64,000 bases of DNA, taken from the NCBI GenBank assembly GCA_017407705.1, contig JAFQWA010000037.1, positions 23,188-87,187 on the forward strand, written 5' to 3'. Each line of letters starts with the position of its first letter. Positions within the stretch are counted from its first letter, which is position 1. A program made the translations under genes and the position numbers. Below, in pieces: positions 25,749-33,536 of this stretch. The stretch comes from Clostridia bacterium. Lineage in GTDB: Bacteria > Bacillota > Clostridia > Oscillospirales > Acutalibacteraceae. Under the pieces are notes generated by a model. It worked only from the letters and a program-made list of their open reading frames with translations, was not told the origin of the DNA and ran no database searches.

Positions 25749-25777
25749 TTGCATTATTACATCACTTGTGCTATACT
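25749..25777 (+). promoter_or_regulatory. Promoter of the small RNA candidate
   Basis: TTGCAT (25749-25754), 17 bp, TATACT (25772-25777). It has no open reading frame with a ribosome site downstream before the terminator at 25865-25894. Confidence 0.65.
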
Positions 25778-25783
25778 TTTTCT

Positions 25784-25896
25784 GGTTCGTAGTCGTGGAC
25801 CTGTGAACGCAGGGTCGGTGGTGGGGTGCAAGCAAGGCGTTCACCGAAGCCGAACGGACGAGCTAAAGACTGATGCGCTTGTGTCAGTCTTTTTAT
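25784..25896 (+). ncRNA. Candidate structured small RNA (~110 nt), not identified
   Basis: A promoter-to-terminator unit of about 110 nt. An outer stem GTTCG (25785-25789)/CGAAC (25851-25855) encloses an exact 8-bp stem GTGAACGC (25803-25810)/GCGTTCAC (25837-25844) with a G-rich 26-nt apical region. A terminator stem AAAGACTGA (25865-25873)/TCAGTCTTT (25884-25892) and T run follow. The long hairpin plus a GTC-GGT...AAGCA apical region is reminiscent of small bacterial SRP RNA. However, the invariant GGAA tetraloop block is absent, so it is either a diverged SRP-like relic or something else. Confidence 0.5.
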
Positions 25897-25935
25897 TTGC
25901 CCAAAATCTATTCCTAAAAAATTTTTCATTCCCTC

Positions 25936-25965
25936 TTGACATTTTGGGATAAGTGGGTATATAAT
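25936..25965 (+). promoter_or_regulatory. Promoter of the thiT transcript
   Basis: TTGACA (25936-25941) and TATAAT (25960-25965) with an 18-bp spacer, just upstream of the riboswitch. Confidence 0.88.
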
Positions 25966-25983
25966 ACCAAAAAAGCATATTAC

Positions 25984-26119
25984 TGGGGTGCTGGTGTAAT
26001 CCGGCTGAGATTGAGTCTGCTAACGGCTCTGACCCATATAACCTGATTCGGATAATGCCGGCGTAGGGAAAGGTACCGCTCAACGCTTGAGACTTATTTG
26101 GGTCTTGGGCGCTTTTTTA
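25984..26119 (+). promoter_or_regulatory. TPP riboswitch with attenuator hairpin
   Basis: The THI-box segments are all present: GGGGTGC, GGCTGAGATTG, GACCC, ACCTGATTCGGATAATGCC and GCGTAGGGAA (aptamer about 25984-26070). It is followed by a hairpin (CGCTTGAGAC 26084-26093 with GTCTTGGGCG 26102-26111, three G-U pairs) and a T run. The expected logic is premature termination when thiamine pyrophosphate is bound, lowering thiT expression. Confidence 0.96.
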
Positions 26120-26145
26120 TTTTACTTAACTTGGAGGACTGTAAA

Positions 26146-26721
26146 ATGCCAAAGAATAATCAAAAACAGCTTACTCAGCGACTTGTGATATCTGCGATCT
26201 TCATTGCAATATCCATTGTTTTAAACGAACTTTTAGCTATCAGACTGCCCTGGAGCGGCAGCGTCACCTTCTTCAGTATGGTTCCCTTGGCACTGCTGGG
26301 CTGGCAGTACGGACTTGGCTGGGGTATGGTCTGCGGCACTGTAATGGGCACCTTAGACCTGCTTATCGGCGGACTTGCCAATTTCTCCTATGTTAACGGC
26401 ATTACCGCTTATCTCATTCTCATTCTCGCCGACTACCTTGTGGCTTACGGCGTTATGGGTGTATCCGGCGTGTTTAAGAAGGTTATCAAAAACTCCTATG
26501 TAGCTTTCGGACTGGGCGCTGCTTTGGCTTGTGCACTGAGATTTGTGTGCCACTTTATTTCAGGTGTTACCATCTGGGCTGACTATGCCGACGGCTTTGC
26601 AAACGTTTGGCTCTACTCCTTAACCTACAACGGCGGATATATGCTGCCCGAGCTTATCATCACTGTTATAGGCTGTGTTGCCATATTAAAACCTGCTCAA
26701 AAGCTGTTTAAAATCAACTGA
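26146..26721 (+). CDS. thiT: ThiT, substrate-binding S component of the ECF thiamine transporter
   Basis: A 191-aa protein starting at the ATG at 26146 after TTGGAGG; the longer frame begins inside the attenuator. Six membrane helices are visible, with the ThiT pattern (AIFIAISIVLNELLAIRLPWSGSVTFFSMVPLALLGW at the N-terminus; the FVCHFISGVTIWADYADG loop near residue 140, and SLTYNGGYMLPELIIT, which hold the thiamine-contacting aromatic residues). It pairs with a shared EcfAA'T module encoded elsewhere. The TPP riboswitch upstream supports the substrate assignment strongly. Confidence 0.96.
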   Translation: MPKNNQKQLTQRLVISAIFIAISIVLNELLAIRLPWSGSVTFFSMVPLALLGWQYGLGWGMVCGTVMGTLDLLIGGLANFSYVNGITAYLILILADYLVAYGVMGVSGVFKKVIKNSYVAFGLGAALACALRFVCHFISGVTIWADYADGFANVWLYSLTYNGGYMLPELIITVIGCVAILKPAQKLFKIN

Positions 26722-26736
26722 TTTTAAAAATCTTTT

Positions 26737-26772
26737 ACCTCCTTTCAGGGTGTTCCCTGAAGGGAGGTTTTT
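26737..26772 (+). terminator. Terminator of thiT
   Basis: ACCTCCTTTCAGGG pairs with CCCTGAAGGGAGGT around TGTT, then a T run. Confidence 0.93.
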
Positions 26773-26941
26773 CATTCAACAGTAAAAATTATTATACTCG
26801 CCTCCTAAAAACTTTTAAATATTTGACGATTTTAGGCGAAAATTTGTAATATTTTTAGGGGTATACCAAAGAAACTTCTTGCAAAATTTTAACAATTCAC
26901 TTATAATAGTTATATATTTGTTTTATTTTGGGAGATATGTA

Positions 26942-27865
26942 ATGATTGCAAACAACACACTGTCGCAATTCAACTACGACACTTTATCATTGTTGGATTC
27001 GCATCTTGACTACATTGTAAAAAAGCATAAGATCAATCTTAACTTCCACGACATTTACGGTATGTATGAACTGAATGCCGAAGTAAAGAAGCTGCTTATG
27101 AAATATTATTTTCACGATAATGTTTTCTGCAACAATCTGAAAAAAGATGATGAATGCTATTTCACCTGTGTTTTGAACAAAACCAAGATCGCTAAGAAGT
27201 GCGAAGAGGTAAAGGGCCCGTTTTACGGCATCTGCCCCATGGGTGTTGAGGAGTACATATTCCCCATATTCCACAAAAACCGTGTGTTTGGCTTTTTCTG
27301 CGTGGGAACCTTTTGCACTGATTTGGACCGTTCTTTGTACTTACTGAAAAAAGGAACTGCTAAATTAGGTCTTGATTACGACAAGGCTAAAAGTGATTTT
27401 TTAGGACTCAAAAAAGCCAGAATAGACAATATGCCTGAATTTATCAATGATATGAATATAGCTTGTAAGCTGATGCTTCTTTTGTTCAGTGAATACGGAT
27501 ATGAGTTTGAAAACGAAAACGCCATTACAACTTATATGACCAACAACACTGTTAAAAAGGCCATTGAATTTATCAATAACAATTACCACAAAAACATATC
27601 CACCCGAATTATTGCAGAAGCCTGCTTCTGTAACCCTACATATTTGAGTGCTATATTTAAAAAGAAAATGTCTATGACGGTCACAGACTATGTTAATTTA
27701 GAACGCGTTACCCGAGCAAAACGTATGCTGGACTGGACCGATGAATCGGTAACCAACGTTGCATACCGAGTGGGATTTAACGATTCTGCTTACTTCTCAA
27801 GGGTGTATAGGAAAGTGTTCGGCAAAACCCCCAGTAACGACCGCACCAAAAACAGAACACCGTAA
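26942..27865 (+). CDS. AraC family regulator with PocR sensory domain (copy A)
   Basis: A 307-aa protein from the ATG at 26942 (TTGGGAG upstream; the frame before it has no ribosome site). Residues ~25-190 form a PocR-type ligand-binding domain with clustered cysteines (FCNNLKKDDECYFTCVLN, GPFYGICPMGVEEYIFPI, GFFCVGTFCTD). The C-terminal ~100 residues are a two-HTH AraC domain (IAEACFCNPTYLSAIFKKKM and VAYRVGFNDSAYFSRVYRKVFGKTP). PocR domains sense small polar metabolites such as propanediol. It is closely related to the gene at 30797. Between them lies a divergent surface-protein gene, the likely target. Confidence 0.9.
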   Translation: MIANNTLSQFNYDTLSLLDSHLDYIVKKHKINLNFHDIYGMYELNAEVKKLLMKYYFHDNVFCNNLKKDDECYFTCVLNKTKIAKKCEEVKGPFYGICPMGVEEYIFPIFHKNRVFGFFCVGTFCTDLDRSLYLLKKGTAKLGLDYDKAKSDFLGLKKARIDNMPEFINDMNIACKLMLLLFSEYGYEFENENAITTYMTNNTVKKAIEFINNNYHKNISTRIIAEACFCNPTYLSAIFKKKMSMTVTDYVNLERVTRAKRMLDWTDESVTNVAYRVGFNDSAYFSRVYRKVFGKTPSNDRTKNRTP

Positions 27866-27871
27866 CAATTC

Positions 27872-27906
27872 AAAATCCACCTGTATATCAGGTGGATTTT
27901 TTGTTA
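27872..27906 (+). terminator. Terminator of PocR-AraC copy A
   Basis: AAAATCCACCTG pairs with CAGGTGGATTTT, then a T run. Confidence 0.92.
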
Positions 27907-27910
27907 TAAA

Positions 27911-27950
27911 GCAAAAACCTACCGGAATTAACCGGTAGGTTTTAATTTTT
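27911..27950 (-). terminator. Terminator of the multi-CBM surface protein
   Basis: AAAACCTACCGG pairs with CCGGTAGGTTTT around AATTAA, a few bases after the minus-strand stop. Confidence 0.9.
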
Positions 27951-27962
27951 AAAGAGGGTTAT

Positions 27963-30617
27963 TTATCTCTTTTTAGATTTGTAGAGAACTACGCCTGCTG
28001 CTGCAGCCATTACCAGAATGCTGATAGGTGCTGCTGCGCCTGTTGATACGTTATCGTCATCAGTATCTGTATCTGTGTCAGTGTCAGTGTCAGTATCTGT
28101 GTCGGTATCTGTATCTGTGTCCTCGTCGCCTTCGCCCTGAGCAGGAATATCCATATCGTTGTAGAGGTTCAACAGCTCTGTGTAAACATCTGCTGTGATA
28201 CCATACTCGTCAGCAAGATATTTTACAGTTGCGTTGTTGATTGTTGCATATTTCTCAAGGAAGCTCTCCAATGCGATGTACTGATCATAAGTGAACTCAG
28301 CATCTGCATCTTCGGGAAGCTGCTCTAACAATTCAACGATCTCTTCTGCTGCTGCAGTATCAACTGCTTCTGTTGTAGCGTCGGGATCGGGAGTTGTTGT
28401 CTCAACAGCGTCGCCAACCTTGTAAGAAGTGAAGTTACCAATGTAAGCGTTAACTTTCAAAGGAGTGTCTTCGCCAACCCACTTATCGAATGCAAATACG
28501 ATAACTGTAATGTCTTTGTAAAGATCAGGTGTGATCTCTTCCAAAGCATCTGTTTTAGCACCCTCAAAGAGAACAACGTGCTCGATGTTATCCTTTGTAA
28601 GTGTAACTGCTTTTGAATAGATCTTGCCGCCGGCTGTAATCTTAATGTTTATAGCCTTGTTGAAGTTATGACCTTCACCGATATAACCCTTGAACTTAAT
28701 ACCGTCCATACCTTCGAACTTACCGGGAACGCCTGCATAAGCGCCAACCTGAGCGTCTTTCCAGCCGTTGATAGTGCCTGACCACTCAACCTTAGCACCG
28801 TCTGCATCAGGAGTTACTGTGGGTGAGCATCCGCCACCTTCCCAGTAGCCCTTGGGAGTCTGGTTCCATTTGAATGTGAATCTGTCAGCTGAAGGAGCAA
28901 CTGTTGTGCCTTCAGCTGCAGTTGTACCAGCCTGAGTTGTGCCAGCCTGAGTTGTGGTTTCAGTTACGGGTGTTGCAAGTTTGAAATAATCTATTATTGT
29001 GCTGTATCCGGTTGAATTTGCTTCCTTACCGGAAACAGTAAAGGTTAATGTTACATCACCAGATGTTGAAACAGTAATGTTTCCAAAAGAAACATCTCTA
29101 TATACAGGATCGTTAGCGGAAATATAGAAGCTCTTAGGTGTGCCTACCTGCTGACCGTTTACGGACAACTGATAATTACCTCTGATGCTGAGCAACTTTG
29201 AATTTACCAGCAAATTATACTCGCCTGCAGGAACATTTTTAAGTACGAAGGATATAGCATCGCCAACACCATCGCCTTTGAAATGTAATACCTTACCGTT
29301 TGAAGCTGCTGGGTCATCCAAAACAACTTTGTCTGCGCCGGTTGCTGTAGTTGCACAATCCTCTGCCTCATATCTGGACTTAACTTCATACTGAGGAGCA
29401 TTTGTTGCAGGAGCCTGAGTTGTAGGTGCTGCAGTTGTGGGAGCCTGTGTGGGGGCCTCAGTTGTAGGAGCCTGTGTAGGAGCCTGAGTGGGAGCCTGTG
29501 TAGGAGCCTCAGTTGTAGGCGCCTGAGTGGGAGCCTGAGTTGTGGGAGCCTGAGTGGGCTGCTGATCGCCTGCTGCAGGAGTGCCGTAAACCTCAACCTC
29601 GATCACGCCATAACCCCACTGGCTTGAATTTTCAATAAGATGAACTCTCACATATCTGCAATCTACAGCGGCAAATGTTGCAGTTGTAGTTCCGGGCCAT
29701 CCGGGCTGTGTGGGAACAGACATTTCAGCCTGCTGAGTCCACTGAATTCCATCTGAAGAAGTTTCAATGCGATAAAGCTTAGCCCAGTTTTCCCAAACGG
29801 TTACAACCTTATCAACTGATGCAGTTTGCAAAAGATCAAACTGTATCCACTGATCACCGGTGGGGAAATCCTGACGAGCCTGATCGTTAAGAACCTTCTT
29901 ACCATCAGTCAATCTGGCACGATTATCACCGTTTCTTGTGTTTGAAACAGCTGCCATTTTACCTAACGCAAGATTCTGATAAACGCCGGGTGTGTTTGTA
30001 GCAGGAGCCTGAGTTATGTTTGTGCCGGGAGCTTGTGTAGGAGTTGTGCCGGAAGCGATAAATTTGATATCGTCAAAATAGAAGTCACCGCCGGAGCAGT
30101 TTTGCACTGTAATTACGATGGAGTTAACCGCACTGATTTCGTTAGCAGTAAAAGAAGCGGGATAAGCAACATTATAAACTGTGCCTACCTCGTTTACGGC
30201 TACTTCAATTGCCTGATGAGAAGCAACGTTAGCACCGGTTCCATCGGTAGAGCTTCTGAACTTCACAGACAAAATTTTGTCTCCGTAAAGAGTTGAGGTA
30301 TTCCAAGCACCCTTAAACCAGAAACTAATTCCTGAAGATTCAGCAAGAAGCTTAGTGTTGATTGAGATAGATCCGTTGTTATCATACAAAGACAGCTTAA
30401 GTGAATTGCCACTGGCAACATTAGCAGCAGTTGTGATTACCTGAGCACCTGCTGAATTAAGTGTCCTGATGTTAGACGGAACACTCGTTGAGCTGTTAAA
30501 ATCATGGATCACCAATGATGATGCACTAACGGATGTTAATAGTCCGGTAACGCATACACCGATCAAAACAGCGCAACACAAAAAAATGCTTACGGTTCTT
30601 TTGAAAATGCTATTCAT
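27963..30617 (-). CDS. Multi-CBM cell-surface protein with Asp-Thr stalk and C-terminal anchor
   Basis: An 884-aa protein from the ATG at 30617 (TTGGAGGG upstream). Order: signal peptide (ends SVSAS ~33); a jelly-roll CBM-like domain (~35-185); Pro/Thr linker; F5/8 type C (CBM32-like) domain (~210-340: NLALGKMAAVSNTRNGDN, WGYGVIEVEVYG); a TQAPT-repeat linker; a CBM35/6-like domain (SRYEAEDCATTA, ~410-545); a further beta-sandwich (~570-735); an acidic helical segment; a (DT)n stalk; NVSTGAAAP; a membrane helix; and the KSKKR tail. No catalytic motif was seen. It resembles a glycan-capturing or adhesive surface protein. The STG-helix-KKR end recalls sortase signals but is not LPxTG. Confidence 0.82.
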   Translation of the reverse strand: MNSIFKRTVSIFLCCAVLIGVCVTGLLTSVSASSLVIHDFNSSTSVPSNIRTLNSAGAQVITTAANVASGNSLKLSLYDNNGSISINTKLLAESSGISFWFKGAWNTSTLYGDKILSVKFRSSTDGTGANVASHQAIEVAVNEVGTVYNVAYPASFTANEISAVNSIVITVQNCSGGDFYFDDIKFIASGTTPTQAPGTNITQAPATNTPGVYQNLALGKMAAVSNTRNGDNRARLTDGKKVLNDQARQDFPTGDQWIQFDLLQTASVDKVVTVWENWAKLYRIETSSDGIQWTQQAEMSVPTQPGWPGTTTATFAAVDCRYVRVHLIENSSQWGYGVIEVEVYGTPAAGDQQPTQAPTTQAPTQAPTTEAPTQAPTQAPTQAPTTEAPTQAPTTAAPTTQAPATNAPQYEVKSRYEAEDCATTATGADKVVLDDPAASNGKVLHFKGDGVGDAISFVLKNVPAGEYNLLVNSKLLSIRGNYQLSVNGQQVGTPKSFYISANDPVYRDVSFGNITVSTSGDVTLTFTVSGKEANSTGYSTIIDYFKLATPVTETTTQAGTTQAGTTAAEGTTVAPSADRFTFKWNQTPKGYWEGGGCSPTVTPDADGAKVEWSGTINGWKDAQVGAYAGVPGKFEGMDGIKFKGYIGEGHNFNKAINIKITAGGKIYSKAVTLTKDNIEHVVLFEGAKTDALEEITPDLYKDITVIVFAFDKWVGEDTPLKVNAYIGNFTSYKVGDAVETTTPDPDATTEAVDTAAAEEIVELLEQLPEDADAEFTYDQYIALESFLEKYATINNATVKYLADEYGITADVYTELLNLYNDMDIPAQGEGDEDTDTDTDTDTDTDTDTDTDTDDDNVSTGAAAPISILVMAAAAGVVLYKSKKR
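28057..28128 (-). repeat. Hexanucleotide tandem repeat encoding the Asp-Thr stalk
   Basis: About eleven units of a GA(T/C)AC(A/T/C/G) type hexamer (minus strand) encode alternating Asp-Thr. Third positions vary, so it is not a perfect microsatellite, but unit-number change is plausible. Confidence 0.85.
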
Positions 30618-30796
30618 AGATATTCCCTCCAAATTTATATTATCTACATTAGTTATTATAACATTAAAGCATTTATGTCGCTTTGTGGATTTTAAATTAT
30701 ATTTTGGATTATTTTTAGGGAGTATATGGAAATAATATTGAAAACTTTATTTAAAACAGTTATAATATCCATATAAAATATAAATCAGGTGAAAAA

Positions 30797-31720
30797 ATGA
30801 AAAATAATAAAGCTTTAACTGATTTTAATTACGACACCCTCGCTCTCATCGAATCTCATTTAGAATACATAGTAAAAAAGTATAAAATAGATCTCAATTT
30901 TCACGATATTTACGGTATGTATCACTTTAATGCAGATGTTAAGAAAATGTTTATGAAATATTATTTTCACGATAATATTTTCTGCAACAATCTGAAAAAG
31001 GACGATAACTGTCATTTAAACTGTGTACTTAACAAAGCTAAAATCGCTAAGAAGTGCGAAAAAACCAGAGGCCCGTTTTACGGTATCTGCCCTATGGGTG
31101 TTGAGGAGTACATATTCCCCATATTCCACAAAAACCGTGTGTTTGGCTTTTTCTGTGTGGGAACCTTTTGCACTGATTTAGACCGTTCTTTGTACTTACT
31201 GAAAAAAGGAACTGCTAAGTTTGGTCTTGATTACGATAAGGCTAAAAACGATTTTTTAAGACTTAAAAAAGCCAGAATAGCCAATATGGCTGAATTTATC
31301 AACGATATGAATATAGCTTGCAAGCTGGTGCTTCTTTTGTTCAGCGAATACGGATATGAATTTGAAAACGAAAACGCCATTACAACTCATATGACCAACC
31401 GCACTGTTAAAAAGGCTATTGAATTTATCAATAACAATTACCACAAAAATATATCTACCCGTATAGTTGCCGAGGCCTGTTTTTGCAGTCCCACATATTT
31501 AAGCACTATTTTTAAGAAAAAAATGCGTATGACTGTTACGGATTATATCAATCGTGAAAGAATAAATAAAGCAAAATATTTATTAGATAAAACCGACGAA
31601 TCCGTGACTGATATTGCATATAAGGTTGGCTTTAACGATTCTGCTTATTTTACAATAGTTTATAAAAAAACCTTTGGCAAAACGCCCGGTAACGACCGCA
31701 CCAAAAACAAAACACCGTAA
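30797..31720 (+). CDS. AraC family regulator with PocR sensory domain (copy B)
   Basis: 307 aa, the same length and architecture as copy A: PocR domain (FCNNLKKDDNCHLNCVLN, GPFYGICPMGVEEYIFPI, GFFCVGTFCTD) and AraC HTH pair (VAEACFCSPTYLSTIFKKKM, IAYKVGFNDSAYFTIVYKKTF). AGGTGA precedes the ATG. It is divergent from the multi-CBM surface gene, whose start is 179 bp away, so the shared intergenic region (30618-30796) probably holds its operator. Central coding bases match copy A over more than 60 consecutive nucleotides, while the N-terminus and recognition helices differ. Confidence 0.9.
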   Translation: MKNNKALTDFNYDTLALIESHLEYIVKKYKIDLNFHDIYGMYHFNADVKKMFMKYYFHDNIFCNNLKKDDNCHLNCVLNKAKIAKKCEKTRGPFYGICPMGVEEYIFPIFHKNRVFGFFCVGTFCTDLDRSLYLLKKGTAKFGLDYDKAKNDFLRLKKARIANMAEFINDMNIACKLVLLLFSEYGYEFENENAITTHMTNRTVKKAIEFINNNYHKNISTRIVAEACFCSPTYLSTIFKKKMRMTVTDYINRERINKAKYLLDKTDESVTDIAYKVGFNDSAYFTIVYKKTFGKTPGNDRTKNKTP

Positions 31721-31725
31721 AAAAC

Positions 31726-31762
31726 AAAATGCAATCGGATTAAAATCCGATTGCATTTTTAA
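31726..31762. terminator. Bidirectional terminator, PocR-AraC B / ABC exporter
   Basis: AAAATGCAATCGGAT pairs with ATCCGATTGCATTTT with A and T runs on either side, between convergent genes. Confidence 0.93.
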
Positions 31763-31763
31763 T

Positions 31764-33536
31764 TTATTCTTCATTTGTCTGTGCGGTACACAAATCGTAA
31801 TACCTGCCACGGAGCGCCATCAACTCATCGTGGTTGCCACACTCAACTATTCTTCCGCCGTCAATAAACATAATCTTATCACAGCTTTTAATGGTTGACA
31901 GTCGGTGAGCGATGATAAATGAGGTTCTTCCCTTAAGCAGAGTTTCAATGCCCTGCTGCAACAAACGCTCGGTTTTAGCATCAATGGAAGATGTTGCCTC
32001 GTCTAAGATAAGTATGGCAGGGTCCGACAGCATAGTTCTTGCAAAAGCGATCAGCTGCTTCTGACCCTGAGAAAGTCTGCCGCCACGCTCATTTACCACC
32101 GTTTCATAGCCACATTCCATTTCCTTTATGAAATCATCGGCATGAACTGCCTTGCAGGCTGCCTCAATCTCTGCTTGAGTGGCATCCAGCCTACCGTAAC
32201 GGATGTTATCGGCGATAGTGCCGGAGAAAATGAAGCTGTCCTGCAGCATAATTCCCATCTGAGAACGCAGTGAATTTATAGTTACCTCATTTATGTCGTT
32301 GCCGTCGATATAAACGTTACCCTCAGTAACGTTATAAAAACGGCTGATAAGGTTAACGATAGTGGATTTACCTGCACCGGTGGGACCTACCAATGCGATA
32401 GATTCACCTTTTTTCACTGTAAAGCTAACATCGTTTAAAACACGAATACCCTTTTCGTATTCAAAGCTAACGTTTTTAAACTCCACGTTTCCCTGCATAT
32501 CCTCCAGCTTGTATGCGTTTTCAGCATCACAAATATCAACGGGCTCGTCGATAGTCTGGAAAATACGCTCAAGATAAGAAACGGTGTTAAGGAAGTTGTT
32601 ATAAAGGTTAGCAAGGGCAGTTATGGGCTGCCAGAAACGTGAGGCGTAGGTTGCCATAGCAATCAGCACACCCACCTCAACAGAAGGAGTAAACCACATA
32701 ATACCTGCCACATACACAAAGCTTACCACCCACTGAGATATGTTCTCGGTGGAGAACCACACTGTACCCATAACGTAAATGCTGTTAAGCCACGCCTTTT
32801 TAGTAAGGGCACTAAGCTTATCGTAAATGCCAATATTCACTTTTTGTCGGTCAAACAGCTGACTTACTCTTACACCGTCGATATTCTCACAGGTGTATGC
32901 AGTAAGGTTGGAGCTTTTGTTGTTGTGTATCAGTCTTACCTTGCGTTGCAAGGGCTTGATAATAAACATAATGGTAAGCAAAACCGGTAAACCTGCCAGT
33001 ATTATCAGTGCCAGTCTTGCGTCCATCTGGAACATAAACACCGCAATAAAAATTACGTTTAACAGCTCAATGATAATGTTAATAATTCCGTTAGACAGCA
33101 TATCCGACACAGCGTTTACATACTGAACCACACGAACAAGTATCTTTCCGTGAGGACGGCTGTCGTAATAAGAAAATGGCAGCTCCTGCAGGTGGTTAAA
33201 CACGTCTCTGCGAATGTCGTAAACCAAAGACTGGCCCACCTTCGACATAATAATGCCTCTCACCGCACCGAACAGTGTACTGATTATAACGGTACCCAGA
33301 GTAATACACGCCAATTTTGTTAGCATTGCCATATCCTTGTTAGGGATAGCCACGTCCATAGCCTTTTGCAGCAATGACGGACCGATAAGGCTTAATACTG
33401 ATGCACAAGAAGATAAAACAAACGCCAGTATCATTTTAAAGGTGTAGGGTTTTACATAAACTAAAGCACGTTTTAAGTTAGACGAGCTGTATTTTTCATC
33501 CAAAGTCTCGTCAATATCATACTTGTTTCTTGCCAT
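31764..33536 (-). CDS. ABC exporter half-transporter with canonical ATPase site
   Basis: 590 aa: six-helix ABC membrane domain (residues ~30-330), then nucleotide-binding domain with Walker A GPTGAGKST (~388), signature LSQGQKQ, Walker B AILILDEATSS and switch His (IIAHRLST). It keeps the catalytic Glu after Walker B, unlike its partner. It overlaps the partner gene by one base (TAATG), so the two form a heterodimer of the BmrCD/LmrCD/TM287-288 type. The substrate is probably a drug or peptide/lipid; unknown. Confidence 0.93.
   Translation of the reverse strand: MARNKYDIDETLDEKYSSSNLKRALVYVKPYTFKMILAFVLSSCASVLSLIGPSLLQKAMDVAIPNKDMAMLTKLACITLGTVIISTLFGAVRGIIMSKVGQSLVYDIRRDVFNHLQELPFSYYDSRPHGKILVRVVQYVNAVSDMLSNGIINIIIELLNVIFIAVFMFQMDARLALIILAGLPVLLTIMFIIKPLQRKVRLIHNNKSSNLTAYTCENIDGVRVSQLFDRQKVNIGIYDKLSALTKKAWLNSIYVMGTVWFSTENISQWVVSFVYVAGIMWFTPSVEVGVLIAMATYASRFWQPITALANLYNNFLNTVSYLERIFQTIDEPVDICDAENAYKLEDMQGNVEFKNVSFEYEKGIRVLNDVSFTVKKGESIALVGPTGAGKSTIVNLISRFYNVTEGNVYIDGNDINEVTINSLRSQMGIMLQDSFIFSGTIADNIRYGRLDATQAEIEAACKAVHADDFIKEMECGYETVVNERGGRLSQGQKQLIAFARTMLSDPAILILDEATSSIDAKTERLLQQGIETLLKGRTSFIIAHRLSTIKSCDKIMFIDGGRIVECGNHDELMALRGRYYDLCTAQTNEE

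Noticed and set aside
25784..25896. Canonical small SRP RNA
   Set aside because: The invariant GGAA-capped apical block is missing, so the call was kept as an unidentified candidate RNA.
29204..29596. 130-aa Leu/Arg-rich minus-strand frame and similar frames over Thr/Pro linkers
   Set aside because: Low-complexity shadow frames produced by the repetitive linker codons of the surface protein.
27963..30617. Dockerin or glycoside hydrolase
   Set aside because: No DxNxDG calcium-loop pair and no recognisable catalytic motif; the C-terminus is a membrane anchor.
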